NCBI RefSeq assembly: GCF_900258475.1
Contig: NZ_LT984887.1
Coordinates: 214,052 to 278,051 of the forward strand
DNA from: Anaerococcus sp. Marseille-P3915
GTDB taxonomy: Bacteria; Bacillota; Clostridia; Tissierellales; Peptoniphilaceae
Direction: 5' to 3'
DNA length: 64,000 nucleotides
How positions within the stretch are numbered: the first letter of the stretch is position 1; each line of letters opens with the position of its first letter. Positions 53,341 through 63,121 of the stretch are shown in pieces. The position numbers were made by a program, and so were the translations under genes. Under the pieces are notes generated by a model, which was not told the DNA's origin, did no database searches, and saw only the letters and a list, made by a program, of their open reading frames with translations.

Positions 53341-53778
53341 ATGAAAAAAGCCTTTACCTTATTAGAATTGATAATAGTACTTGCAATAATTAGTATAGTC
53401 ATTGCCATTCCGATGATGAAAATATCTCTTATCGAAGATAGGGCGGCTGATATTGAGGTGGAAAATTTTATTAATGATTATAACTTGGCAAGAAAAAAAG
53501 CCATGGCTATAGGTATTCCATATTATCTTGATTTAAGGAAAGATTTTTATTATCTGAATACTACTCATAGTGATGAGACCACTATAAACGATCCAAAATC
53601 CAAGGCCTTTAAACATATAAGCTACGCCTATTCAGATACTGCAGTTGAATTTAAACCAGATGGCTATGCGAGTACCGTTAATAACGGGACATACGAGTTG
53701 GTATTTATAAACAATAAAAGCAAAAAAATTAGAAAGTTTACTATAAGCGCACTGACAGGATATTTAAATGAAAAGTAA
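53341..53778 (+). CDS. Minor pseudopilin (ComGD/GspH type)
   Basis: The leader MKKA is followed by FTLLELIIVLAIISIVIAIP, a type IV pilin signal with Glu at position 5. The 145-residue protein has a beta-rich C-terminal domain. It overlaps the next pilin gene by 11 bases. Confidence 0.82.
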   Translation: MKKAFTLLELIIVLAIISIVIAIPMMKISLIEDRAADIEVENFINDYNLARKKAMAIGIPYYLDLRKDFYYLNTTHSDETTINDPKSKAFKHISYAYSDTAVEFKPDGYASTVNNGTYELVFINNKSKKIRKFTISALTGYLNEK

Positions 53779-54130
53779 AGCCTTTAGCCTAATAGAAATA
53801 ATTGTATCACTTATGATTTTAAGTCTTATAGCCTTATTTGTATTTCCTTCAGCTAGGAATAATATGCAAATCTCAGAGAAAATAAAAGATAAGGCCCAAG
53901 TCACATTTGCCCTTCAAGCAGGACTTGAGCTTGGTAAGGATATGGCAAGGAAAAATAAGAATGTAGATAAGCTAGAAAATGAAGTCCAAATTGGAGATTA
54001 TAAGATAAAAATCTCAATAGGTCCTTATAAAAACTCAGGACTTAAGTCAGATAGATACATAAAAGTAAAGGCATCTTTTGAAAATGATAGCTTAGAAGTA
54101 ATAGAGGTTAGAGATGAAGAAAGCCTTTAG
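53768..54130 (+). CDS. Minor pseudopilin (ComGE-like)
   Basis: The 120-residue product has the pilin signal FSLIEIIVSLMILSLIALFV after MKSKA. It overlaps both neighbours (11 and 17 bases), as in compact competence-pilus operons. Confidence 0.78.
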   Translation: MKSKAFSLIEIIVSLMILSLIALFVFPSARNNMQISEKIKDKAQVTFALQAGLELGKDMARKNKNVDKLENEVQIGDYKIKISIGPYKNSGLKSDRYIKVKASFENDSLEVIEVRDEESL

Positions 54131-54584
54131 TCTTTTAGAATTGATAATAAGCCTTGCTATAATCTCAATCCTAGTCGTTATTTTATCATCTTTTTTCAAG
54201 GTAAACTTCAATATTCTTTCATCATCCATTACTAGAGAGGCCGAGTATAAGGAAGCATGTACCGCCATGCTTTATGTTGATACTAATATCAGAATGTCAA
54301 AAAAGATTGAAACTAGGGATAATGAAGTGTGTAATTTTTATTTTTATAAGACTAATAGGGATGGTAAAGATTCAAAATGCTATTTTTATCGTGACAATAA
54401 ATTTCTAAAAATTAATAGAGATAACCTGTCAACAGATGCTTCTGGCAGAGATAATAATATAGCTAAAATTAAAGATATAAAATTAGTATTGGATGAGGAT
54501 AGTAAGCTAATTAGGGTTTATATAAGAAGTTTAAGAGGCAATTTCAACTTTGAAACAGCCATTGATGTGGGAGATAAGCTATGA
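54114..54584 (+). CDS. Minor pseudopilin (ComGF-like)
   Basis: The 156-residue product has the signal FSLLELIISLAIISILVVIL after MKKA. A polar domain follows. It overlaps the next gene by four bases. Confidence 0.78.
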   Translation: MKKAFSLLELIISLAIISILVVILSSFFKVNFNILSSSITREAEYKEACTAMLYVDTNIRMSKKIETRDNEVCNFYFYKTNRDGKDSKCYFYRDNKFLKINRDNLSTDASGRDNNIAKIKDIKLVLDEDSKLIRVYIRSLRGNFNFETAIDVGDKL

Positions 54585-54961
54585 AAAAAGCCTTTATTAG
54601 TATATATGTGCTCATAATATTATTATTACTTTCCCTTAGCGTCAGCTTTATAGCAGGACAAAATGAAGTGGATACAGAATTATCAAATGATATTAGCGAT
54701 AAAAAACAAAGCTTATTTGATGCAGAAAGTTTTGTGAATGTTCTTATAGAGGAATTAAGTCTTGATAAAAACCTTGACCCAAATTTTATAAAGGAAGTTC
54801 TATATTTAAAATCTGACATTGAAATCTACCAAGCTAAGGAGGAATGTAACCTACAGATAAATTTAAAAGCAAAGTACAAAAATACAATAAGCAAAGCTCA
54901 AATAAAATACAAATACGACGAAAATAATAAATTCATTCTTATAAATAAGCGAATTTATTAA
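54581..54961 (+). CDS. Last gene of the pseudopilin operon (ComGG/PilX-like)
   Basis: The 126-residue protein has an N-terminal helix (FISIYVLIILLLLSLSVSFIAG) without the Glu-5 pattern, like ComGG or PilX accessory pilins. The rest is polar. ATGA overlap ties it to the operon. Confidence 0.65.
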   Translation: MKKAFISIYVLIILLLLSLSVSFIAGQNEVDTELSNDISDKKQSLFDAESFVNVLIEELSLDKNLDPNFIKEVLYLKSDIEIYQAKEECNLQINLKAKYKNTISKAQIKYKYDENNKFILINKRIY

Positions 54962-54963
54962 TA

Positions 54964-54990
54964 TTGCTAAAGTAACATTTAAGGTATAAT
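54964..54990 (+). promoter_or_regulatory. Likely ackA promoter
   Basis: TTGCTA (54964-54969) and TATAAT (54985-54990) are 15 bases apart, a little short. It starts just after the pilin operon. Confidence 0.5.
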
Positions 54991-55023
54991 GTAGGTAAAT
55001 AGAAGAAAAATATTGGAGGAAAA

Positions 55024-56217
55024 ATGAAAGTATTAGTAATTAATTGTGGTTCTTCATCACTAAAATATCAATTATTCAACATGGAAAATGAAGAAGTAAT
55101 GGTAAAAGGCCTAGTAGAAAGAATTGGTATCGAAGGTTCAAAACTTATCCAAGAAAAGGGTGATGACGAATATATAATAGAAGAAGCTATGAAAGATCAC
55201 ACTGAAGCTGTTGCTCATGTATTTGATGCTTTAGTTGATAAAGACAACGGTGTCATAGCAGACCTTTCAGAAATAGATGCTGTAGGCCACAGATTTGTAC
55301 ACGGTGGAGAAAAAATCACTAAATCTGCCTTAATAGATAAAGAAGTAAGAGATGCTATAGAAGAATATACAAAATTTGCACCACTTCATAACCCAGCTAA
55401 CCTAATGGGACTTGAAGCTTGTGAAAAATTACTTCCAAACGTTAAAAACGTAGCAGTATTTGATACAGCTTTCCACCAAACAATGCCTGCAAAAACTTAT
55501 TTATATGGTATAGACTACAAATATTACGAAGAAGAAGCTATAAGAAAATACGGATTCCACGGCACAAGCCACAACTTTATTACTAATAAAGCAGCAGAAG
55601 TACTTGGCAAAGATGTAAATGATTTAAATATCATTTCAGCCCACCTTGGTAATGGTTCATCAATTTGTGCTGTTAAAAATGGTAAATCATTTGATACATC
55701 AATGGGACTTACTCCACTTGAAGGACTTGTAATGGGTACAAGATCTGGTGATATAGATCCAGCTGCTGTAACTTACATTATGAAAAAAGAAAATCTTTCT
55801 CCAGAAGAAATGGAAAATGTCCTAAATAAAAAATCAGGTGTTCTAGGAGTATCAGGTGTATCATCAGACTTTAGAGACCTAGAAAATGCTGCAAATGAAG
55901 GCAATGAAAGAGCCAAAGCTGCCCTAGAAATGTTTGCTACAAGAGTAAAAAGATATATAGCAGGCTATATGGCAGAAGTAGGCGCTTGTGATGCTATAGT
56001 ATTTACAGGTGGTATCGGAGAAAACTCAATTTCTATGAGAGAAGATATCATGGAAGGCTTTGAATTATTTGGTATTAAAATAGATAAAGAAAAGAATAAT
56101 GTACGCGGTGGTTGCCATGTAGTTTCTACAGATGATTCTAAAGTTAAGGTTATGGTAATAGCTACAAACGAAGAATTAATGATAGCAAGAGATACAAAAT
56201 CTCTCGTAGAAGCTTGA
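55024..56217 (+). CDS. ackA: Acetate kinase
   Basis: The 397-residue enzyme has the ASKHA motifs VLVINCGSSSLKYQLF, FHGTSHNF, HLGNGSS and FTGGIGENS. It makes ATP and acetate from acetyl phosphate, the final energy step of fermentation. GGAGG lies before the ATG. No pta gene is adjacent. Confidence 0.97.
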   Translation: MKVLVINCGSSSLKYQLFNMENEEVMVKGLVERIGIEGSKLIQEKGDDEYIIEEAMKDHTEAVAHVFDALVDKDNGVIADLSEIDAVGHRFVHGGEKITKSALIDKEVRDAIEEYTKFAPLHNPANLMGLEACEKLLPNVKNVAVFDTAFHQTMPAKTYLYGIDYKYYEEEAIRKYGFHGTSHNFITNKAAEVLGKDVNDLNIISAHLGNGSSICAVKNGKSFDTSMGLTPLEGLVMGTRSGDIDPAAVTYIMKKENLSPEEMENVLNKKSGVLGVSGVSSDFRDLENAANEGNERAKAALEMFATRVKRYIAGYMAEVGACDAIVFTGGIGENSISMREDIMEGFELFGIKIDKEKNNVRGGCHVVSTDDSKVKVMVIATNEELMIARDTKSLVEA

Positions 56218-56242
56218 CAAGCTAAGTTTTAGCTTATATAAT
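56214..56242 (+). promoter_or_regulatory. Consensus rpmF promoter with a 17-bp dyad in its spacer
   Basis: TTGACA (56214-56219) and TATAAT (56237-56242) are perfect boxes with a 17-base spacer; the -35 overlaps the ackA stop codon. AAGCTAA-GTT-TTAGCTT (56219-56235) is a perfect dyad filling the spacer, a good place for a repressor. Confidence 0.8.
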
Positions 56243-56281
56243 ATAAAGGATTGCTAAAACTGATAAGAGGAGGTGTCATAG

Positions 56282-56461
56282 ATGGCAGTACCAAAAAGAA
56301 GAACATCAAAAACAAGAAAAAATAAAAGAAGAGCCTCAGCTTATACTTTGAACAGATCAAACTATGTTGAGTGCCCAAATTGCCACGAAATGAAGCTACC
56401 ACACAGAGTTTGCCCATCCTGTGGAGAGTACAAAGGCGTAGCAGTAGTTGAAGAAAATTAA
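56282..56461 (+). CDS. rpmF: Ribosomal protein bL32
   Basis: The 59-residue protein begins [20 protein letters not shown] and has two Cys pairs (CPNC, CPSC) of the zinc-binding form. GAGGAGGTG precedes the ATG. The DUF177 (YceD) gene that often precedes rpmF is absent here. It is followed by its own terminator, then plsX. Confidence 0.97.
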   Translation: MAVPKRRTSKTRKNKRRASAYTLNRSNYVECPNCHEMKLPHRVCPSCGEYKGVAVVEEN

Positions 56462-56467
56462 TTTTTA

Positions 56468-56498
56468 AAAGAGATAGTGTTTTTGCACTATCTTTTTT
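56468..56498 (+). terminator. Terminator after rpmF
   Basis: AGATAGTG (56472-56479) pairs with CACTATCT (56486-56493) and a run of T follows. plsX then has a TATAAT box at 56533-56538 but no clear -35. Confidence 0.85.
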
Positions 56499-56570
56499 AT
56501 TACCTAAAGATAGCCTAAGTTTGTAAGAAAAGTATAATATGTATAAATTATTGTAGATAAAGAGGATTAA

Positions 56571-57548
56571 ATGAAAATTGTTATAGATACCTATGGTGCA
56601 GATGAAGGCGCTAGGGTCTTAGTAGAAGGTGCCATACTTGCACTAAAGGATGAGGACTTTATTCCTGTATTTGTAGGAAAGGAAAGTCAATTAAAAGAAA
56701 TCATAAATGGAAGGATCAAAGATTACGAGATAGTCCATACAGATGAATTTATATCAAATGATGAAGAGCCTGTAAGGGCTATTAGAAGGAAGAAAGATGC
56801 ATCAATAGTCTTAGCCTATAATAAATTAAAGGAAGAAGGCTATGACGGACTCTTATCAGCTGGTTCCACTGGTGCCCTCCTCGCAGGTGGCATCTTTATT
56901 TCAAAGAGAATAGAAGGTGTAGATAGGCCATCCCTAGCAGCGAGTCTGCCAAGCACAGGTGAGATATGTATGCTCATGGATACAGGTGCAAATATGGACT
57001 GCAAGCCAGCTTATCTTGAAGAATTTGCTATTATGGGTAAGATATTTTTACAAAATGTACTAGGAGTTGAAAATCCTAAGATAGGCCTTTTAAATGTAGG
57101 GGTTGAAAGCCATAAGGGCAACAAGCTTACCAAAGAAACCTACAAGCTCTTAGAAGAAAGAGACATCAACTTTGTAGGTAACATCGAGGCAAGAGACCTA
57201 TTTACAGGCAAGGTCAATGTACTTCTTGCTGATGGTTTTGCAGGAAACGTAGCTATAAAGACTGCAGAAGGAGTCATAGACCTCCTTAAGGGCGAGCTTA
57301 AGGGAGTATTTTATAAGTCATTTAAGAATAAAATGGCAGCCCTCACTATAAAAAATGACCTTAAAGAATCCTTAGGCAAATTCAGTGCCCAAAAAGTTGG
57401 AGGAGCTCCTTTATTAGGGGTAAAATCCTATGTATATAAGGCACATGGTAATGCAAATGAAATAGCCATATCAAATGCCATCAAAGGCCTAATTAAATAT
57501 ATAAACATGGATGTAATTAATAAAATTCAAGGAGAATTAAATGATTAG
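56571..57548 (+). CDS. plsX: Phosphate acyltransferase PlsX
   Basis: The 325-residue enzyme has IDTYGADEGARVLVEGA and LSAGSTGALLAGG of the PlsX family. It makes acyl phosphate from acyl-ACP, the first step of phospholipid synthesis in Gram-positive bacteria. The usual MGGD motif is changed to TYGAD. Its end overlaps acpP by eight bases. Confidence 0.93.
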   Translation: MKIVIDTYGADEGARVLVEGAILALKDEDFIPVFVGKESQLKEIINGRIKDYEIVHTDEFISNDEEPVRAIRRKKDASIVLAYNKLKEEGYDGLLSAGSTGALLAGGIFISKRIEGVDRPSLAASLPSTGEICMLMDTGANMDCKPAYLEEFAIMGKIFLQNVLGVENPKIGLLNVGVESHKGNKLTKETYKLLEERDINFVGNIEARDLFTGKVNVLLADGFAGNVAIKTAEGVIDLLKGELKGVFYKSFKNKMAALTIKNDLKESLGKFSAQKVGGAPLLGVKSYVYKAHGNANEIAISNAIKGLIKYINMDVINKIQGELND

Positions 57549-57765
57549 AGAACAATTAACAAAATTAGCAGAAGAAAACTTAGATATTGATGTAGCAAAT
57601 ATCGATTTTGAAAGCAAGATTTCTGACTTAGACATTGATTCAATCGACCTTGTAGACTTTATAATGCTTGTTGAAGAAGAGTTTGAGATTGAGTTTTCCG
57701 AAGAAGAACTTGATGAAATTGAAAGCTTAGCAGATATAGTAAGCCTTATAGAAAGTAAAAACTAA
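57541..57765 (+). CDS. acpP: Acyl carrier protein
   Basis: The 74-residue acidic protein has DLDIDSIDLVDFIM; the Ser of DSI carries phosphopantetheine. The common DSL is DSI here. It is encoded between plsX and rnc, and the rnc start shares one base with its stop codon. Confidence 0.95.
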   Translation: MIREQLTKLAEENLDIDVANIDFESKISDLDIDSIDLVDFIMLVEEEFEIEFSEEELDEIESLADIVSLIESKN

Positions 57766-58478
57766 TGTCTTTGTCAAAAGATAGACTAGAAAAAATAGAA
57801 GAATTTGAGAAAAATATAGGCTACACATTCAATGACAAGGCATTGATAGATGTAGCCTTAACTCATTCTTCTTTCACAAATGAAGCAAGAGGAAACATTA
57901 AGTCAAACGAAAGGCTAGAATTTTTAGGTGATACCATCCTAGACATGGTAGTAAGCGAGTATTTATTCAAACACTACACACAAAAGCCTGAAGGTTGGCT
58001 AACAAGAACAAGGTCAAGAATAGTCTGCACAGATTCCTTTGCCAAGGCAAGCGAAAAATTTGGTTTAACTAAATATTTAAGATTTGGAATGGGAGAGAAA
58101 AAACAAGGGGGCAAGCTTAAAAAGCATGTCAAGGCTGATACCTTTGAGGCTACTTGTGCTGCAATTTACCTAGATTCTTCCTATGATGACTTGTGCAAAT
58201 TTTTATACAAAAATTATAAGGATGAAGTATTAGAGATAATAAATGATGATTCATTATTTTTAGACTATAAGACCCGTCTGCAAGAGTATTATAATGCCAA
58301 GAACAAGAAAAATTTGACCTATGAACTTATAAAAGAAGAAGGCCCTGAGCATGATAAGACTTTTACTATGGAAGTTAGGTTAAATGGCAAGGCCCTAGCA
58401 GAAGGAATTGGCAAGAATAAAAAAACAGCCGAGCAGATGGCAGCAAAACTTGCCTATGAGCGTATCAAAAATGTCTAA
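57765..58478 (+). CDS. rnc: Ribonuclease III
   Basis: The 237 residues contain the catalytic domain with NERLEFLGDTILDMVV and a C-terminal double-stranded RNA-binding domain (about 165-235). It cuts rRNA precursors and structured RNAs. The start overlaps acpP by one base and the end overlaps the radical SAM gene by eight bases. Confidence 0.95.
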   Translation: MSLSKDRLEKIEEFEKNIGYTFNDKALIDVALTHSSFTNEARGNIKSNERLEFLGDTILDMVVSEYLFKHYTQKPEGWLTRTRSRIVCTDSFAKASEKFGLTKYLRFGMGEKKQGGKLKKHVKADTFEATCAAIYLDSSYDDLCKFLYKNYKDEVLEIINDDSLFLDYKTRLQEYYNAKNKKNLTYELIKEEGPEHDKTFTMEVRLNGKALAEGIGKNKKTAEQMAAKLAYERIKNV

Positions 58479-59541
58479 TCAAATAATACCAATCTTTATT
58501 CCATTTATGGGCTGCCCTCACGATTGTGCCTTTTGTAACCAGGTAAAGATTACAAATTACAAAGATAAGGCAGATGAGTCAAGTATTGTAAGGCAAATAG
58601 AAGACTACCTAAAATATTTTAAAGATAAGCAAACAAGCAAGGAAATAGCCTTCTATGGAGGATCTTTTACAGGACTTCCCCTTGATACAATTATTTCATA
58701 CTTAAAAATAGCAAGGGCCTACAAAAAGAAGGGAATTATTGATAGAATCAGACTTTCAACTAGACCTGATTATATAAATAATTCCATTCTGGAAATCTTA
58801 AAATCTTATGAAGTCGATACCATAGAACTAGGAATCCAATCCTTTGATCAAGAAGTACTAGATTCAAACGAAAGGGGCCATAAGGTAAGCGATAGCGAGA
58901 AAGCAAGTAAGCTAATAAAAGAATTTGGATTTAAGCTTGGCCATCAAATAATGCCAGGCTTATATAAGGATTCTAGGGAGAAAATAATTACAACAGCTCT
59001 AAAATCAGCAAAGATTGGCCCAGATATAGCTAGGATTTATCCAACCTTAGTAATCAAGGACACCAAGCTTGAAAAACTCTACCAGGCAGGTCTTTATAAG
59101 CCTTTAAGCTTAGAAGAGGCTATAAAAATATCTGCAGAAGTCCTAATGATTTATGAATATAGAAATATTAATGTCATTAGAATTGGCCTTCAGCCTACAG
59201 AAAATATCAATGAAGGAGCAGATGTAGTAGCAGGACCCTTCCATCCGGCCCTAAGGCAAGAAGTAGAATCCTATATCTATAGGTTATATTTAGAAAAGCT
59301 CATTAAAGAATTAGATTTAAAGGATGACCTAGAAATTTTTACAAATGATAGGGATATTTCAATAATTGCAGGCAATAAAAAATCAAACAAGAATTACTTT
59401 TATCAAAAATATAAGGTTAAGCTTAAATTTAAATCAAGCGATTCATCTTATATTATTTCTTGTGGGAAAAAATACGACTTAGATATAGATAAATTTATCG
59501 ATGATTATGTAGAAGAAAAATACGGTGGTGATTTAAATTAG
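58471..59541 (+). CDS. Radical SAM protein (Elp3/HemN-related)
   Basis: I start at ATG 58471, which overlaps the end of rnc; the open frame goes back to 58408 within rnc. The 356 residues have the radical SAM cluster motif CPHDCAFC near residue 15 and AFYGGSFTGLP. The family is Elp3-like without an acetyltransferase domain and usually lies between rnc and smc. The substrate is unknown. Confidence 0.85.
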   Translation: MSNQIIPIFIPFMGCPHDCAFCNQVKITNYKDKADESSIVRQIEDYLKYFKDKQTSKEIAFYGGSFTGLPLDTIISYLKIARAYKKKGIIDRIRLSTRPDYINNSILEILKSYEVDTIELGIQSFDQEVLDSNERGHKVSDSEKASKLIKEFGFKLGHQIMPGLYKDSREKIITTALKSAKIGPDIARIYPTLVIKDTKLEKLYQAGLYKPLSLEEAIKISAEVLMIYEYRNINVIRIGLQPTENINEGADVVAGPFHPALRQEVESYIYRLYLEKLIKELDLKDDLEIFTNDRDISIIAGNKKSNKNYFYQKYKVKLKFKSSDSSYIISCGKKYDLDIDKFIDDYVEEKYGGDLN

Positions 59542-62500
59542 ACTAGAAAGTATAGAACTAAAGGGTTTTAAATCCTTTGCAAATAAAACAAAAATTGAAT
59601 TTGATAGTCAAATTACTGCTGTAGTTGGACCTAATGGATCTGGCAAATCTAATATTTCTGATGCTATAAGATGGGTCTTGGGAGAGCAATCTATAAAGAG
59701 CCTCCGTGGTTCAAATATGAAGGATGTAATCTTTCAAGGTGCAAAAAATGCGATGAACATAGCAGAAGTCTGTCTTAATTTCTCTAACGAGGATAAAAGG
59801 CTAGACCTTGCCTATGATAAGGTGAGCATCACCAGGAGAATTTATCGTTCTGGGGAAAATGAATACAAGATAAATGGCAAAAGGTGCAGGCTTAAGGACA
59901 TTAGAGAATTATTTTTCGACACTGGAGTAGGAAAAGAAGGCTACTCAATAATTGGCCAGGGTAGGATTGATGAAATAATTATGTCAACTCCTGCTGATAG
60001 GAGGGCGATTTTTGAGGAAGCTGCCGGAATTTCAAAACACAAGTACAGAAGAGAAGAAGCTGATAAGAAATTAAAAGCTGTAAGCGAAGACCTAGAGATA
60101 ATCGAAAAGGAATTAGAATATAAGAAAAAGGATTATGACCTTCTTAAGGCCTACAAGGATAATTACCTAGCCCATAAAGAATTAAGCGAAGATATTAACA
60201 AAAAAGCTTACTTCTACCTTAAAAATAAATCCTACGATTTGATTAAAAAAAGGGATGAGATAAATTTAAAACTTAAGGAAAGCGAAAATAAATTAGCAAG
60301 CCTAGAATCAAGTCATTCTGAAATTTTAGAAAAACTTGGACCTTTTAAGAAAAAATATGAGACTTTAAGAGAAGACCTAGATGGGTCCAAGGCAGAAGCA
60401 GAGACTTATGAGAAAAACATCGAACGCTCTAAGGCGAATCTTGACCTAAATATCCAAAAAAAGGATTACGACCTTAGAGATAAGGCTAGGATAGAAGAAG
60501 ATCTAGAAAATTTAAAGGATTCTTTAATAAGTGAAAATAAATCCTTTGACCTAAAAAATAAGGAACTAAGAGAAATTGCCGAAAAGATATCATCCTTAGA
60601 AAATGATTTGGGAAAGGCTAAAGATTTAAAAATATCTTTAGAAAAAGAGATATCAGAATTAAATATTATCTTAGATAGTCAAAGGTCTAATGCGGAAGAG
60701 ATAAAAGAACAAATCTTAGATTATGAAGTCTTTGAAAAATCCAGGGCTATTATTGATCAAAAAAGACAAAAAGATTTGGCTGAGAAAAAACAAAGATTAG
60801 AGGCCCTAGATAAGGAAATTTTAGATTTAAGTCAAAAGCTTGATTCAAGCAAAGAAAATCAAGAAGCCTTACTTAAAGAAAAAAATGACCAAGAAATGGC
60901 CATAACCAATCTAGCAGATGATATAAAAAATGCGGATGAAAAGTATAAGGAAACTTTAAATGAATTAAACAATTTGAAGCTAGAAATTAAGTCATTAATG
61001 GCTGATATGAGGATAGAAAAAGATAGCCTTGATAAAAACCAGGGATACTTTTATCAAATCCAAGACTTCCTCAAAAAGACCAAAGAAAGCGCTATGGCAG
61101 GTTTTTACGTAGACACTCTTGCCAATCTAATCTCAGTTAAAATTGGCTATGAGGAAATAATTGATAACCTAATGGGAGCTGGCCTACAAAATATTGTCAC
61201 AAGGTCAAAAGAAGATACTAGAGAGCTTATTAACTTTATAAATAGGGAAAAGCTTGGAAGGATTACCTTTCTGCCTATAGATTCAATCAATTCATATAGA
61301 AAAGAAAGGCCAAATTTTCCAGAAGTTATAGATATGGCCTACGAGCTCGTGGCCTATGATGAGAAATTATCTGGGGTAATTAACCATTTCCTAGGTTCTA
61401 CCGTTGTTGTAAAAGACATTGATGCTGCAATTAACCTATCAAGAAAGATTAAGGGCTATAGGATAATAAGTCTTAACCTAGATATTATTAATAACTGGGG
61501 ATCAATGGTAGCAGGATCTGATAAAAATAAGAGGTCAAATGTAAATCTTTTAAATCGAAAGAAAAAACTAAAGGATTTAAGCCTTAATTTACAAAAATCA
61601 GATGAGAGAAGACAGGAATTGGAAGAAGTCTTAAGTAAACTAGATTCCGAAATTAACGAAAAAAGAGAAAGACTTCTTAAAGAAAAAGAAGCCTACGACC
61701 TAAGAGAAGAAAAAATTAAAGAAATAAGTGATGAAATATCAAGGATAAGCCTAAGAATAGAATCTTTGATAAATCATAAGGAAAGCTTAAATGATTCTGA
61801 TCTTGACTATGAAAAACCTATAAATAATATGGACATAGGCTCTTTAAGAAATGATTTTGATAGACTCAGTCAAGGCATATCTGAAAATGAATCTAGGCTA
61901 GGAGCGAAAAATAAGGAATTTGATAGGGTAAGAGATGAAATATCAGCTCTTACAAATAAGCTGGAGATAAGTAAACGTGATAAGGTCTTAGCTGATAATG
62001 CCAGGGCAAATATTGAGGAAAAACTTGCAGATATAAAAGAAAATATCAAAATCCAAGAAAAACTTGCCAAAAATTTAAATAAGGACCTTGAAGAATCCTT
62101 ATTAAAAAATGATAAACTTATAGCTTCGATTGACCTATACGTAAAAGAATTCGATAATCTTAAAGAAAAAATAAAAGTCTTAGGTCAAGATATTGAAGCT
62201 TGCGAGTCAGAAAACTCAAAATTTATTGACCAAAATACTAAAATTGAAGAAGACCTTAACAAGGAAAACCTCGAAAAGGTAAAGCTTTCCTATAAATTAG
62301 AAAATTTAAATGAGTCTTACAGTCAATTAGAAGATGAAATATCACCATTTATAAGCATTTCTATAAAGGACTTGTGGGAAAAATACAAGGATTGCCAAAA
62401 GTTTGAGGTAAAGAAAAATGACCTCATAGATTTACAAAAAAGGATAAATGAGATTGGATATTTTACTCCTACAGCTCTTGAAGACTTCGATAATGTTGCC

Positions 62501-63049
62501 AAAGAGCTTGATTTTGTCGAAGTTCAGATAAAAGATTTGAAAAATGCTAAAGAAGATATAGAAAAAATGATCCTAGCCCTAGAAAAGGAAATGAAGGAAG
62601 AATTTTCAAAAAACTTCGCTATAATTAATGAGAACTTCACCAAAATCTTCAAAATCCTCTTCATGGGAGGAGATGCAAGGCTAATCTTAGACAGCCAGGA
62701 CTTCCTTACAGCTGGTGTTGAAATTGAAGCGAAACCACCATCAAAGTCCTTAAAATCAATCTCACTTCTATCAGGTGGGGAGAAGGCTCTTACTGCAGTA
62801 GCCTTACTTTTTGCAATATTTGAACAAAATCCAGCCCCATTTTCTATCTTAGATGAAATTGATGCGGCCCTTGATGAATCAAACATAAAAAGATATATAG
62901 AATACCTAAAAAGCCTATCTGATAAGACCCAATTTATAATGATAACCCATAGACAAACAACCATGCAGCTTGCAGAAAAAATTCACGGTGTAACAATCGA
63001 TGATCAGGGTATAAGCAAGCTATACTCTATAGCCTTTAAGGATAATTGA
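59537..63049 (+). CDS. smc: Chromosome segregation ATPase SMC, AUU start
   Basis: The frame begins at ATT 59537, one codon after an in-frame TAA, and reads RLESIELKGFKSFANKTKIEF, the standard SMC start in which the first residue is Met. No ATG, GTG or TTG exists before Walker A (GPNGSGKSN, near residue 31); the first is a TTG at 59678, which would remove the ATP site. GGTGG lies eight bases upstream of the ATT. The 1170-residue protein has long coiled coils around a hinge (about 480-620) and a C-terminal LLSGGEKALTA signature and ILDEIDAALDE. Confidence 0.88.
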   Translation: MRLESIELKGFKSFANKTKIEFDSQITAVVGPNGSGKSNISDAIRWVLGEQSIKSLRGSNMKDVIFQGAKNAMNIAEVCLNFSNEDKRLDLAYDKVSITRRIYRSGENEYKINGKRCRLKDIRELFFDTGVGKEGYSIIGQGRIDEIIMSTPADRRAIFEEAAGISKHKYRREEADKKLKAVSEDLEIIEKELEYKKKDYDLLKAYKDNYLAHKELSEDINKKAYFYLKNKSYDLIKKRDEINLKLKESENKLASLESSHSEILEKLGPFKKKYETLREDLDGSKAEAETYEKNIERSKANLDLNIQKKDYDLRDKARIEEDLENLKDSLISENKSFDLKNKELREIAEKISSLENDLGKAKDLKISLEKEISELNIILDSQRSNAEEIKEQILDYEVFEKSRAIIDQKRQKDLAEKKQRLEALDKEILDLSQKLDSSKENQEALLKEKNDQEMAITNLADDIKNADEKYKETLNELNNLKLEIKSLMADMRIEKDSLDKNQGYFYQIQDFLKKTKESAMAGFYVDTLANLISVKIGYEEIIDNLMGAGLQNIVTRSKEDTRELINFINREKLGRITFLPIDSINSYRKERPNFPEVIDMAYELVAYDEKLSGVINHFLGSTVVVKDIDAAINLSRKIKGYRIISLNLDIINNWGSMVAGSDKNKRSNVNLLNRKKKLKDLSLNLQKSDERRQELEEVLSKLDSEINEKRERLLKEKEAYDLREEKIKEISDEISRISLRIESLINHKESLNDSDLDYEKPINNMDIGSLRNDFDRLSQGISENESRLGAKNKEFDRVRDEISALTNKLEISKRDKVLADNARANIEEKLADIKENIKIQEKLAKNLNKDLEESLLKNDKLIASIDLYVKEFDNLKEKIKVLGQDIEACESENSKFIDQNTKIEEDLNKENLEKVKLSYKLENLNESYSQLEDEISPFISISIKDLWEKYKDCQKFEVKKNDLIDLQKRINEIGYFTPTALEDFDNVAKELDFVEVQIKDLKNAKEDIEKMILALEKEMKEEFSKNFAIINENFTKIFKILFMGGDARLILDSQDFLTAGVEIEAKPPSKSLKSISLLSGGEKALTAVALLFAIFEQNPAPFSILDEIDAALDESNIKRYIEYLKSLSDKTQFIMITHRQTTMQLAEKIHGVTIDDQGISKLYSIAFKDN

Positions 63050-63121
63050 AAATTAGCCTAAAACCAGTAAAATATAAAGGATAAAGAGAGATAATATTGC
63101 AACTCTAAATAAGGAGGAAAT

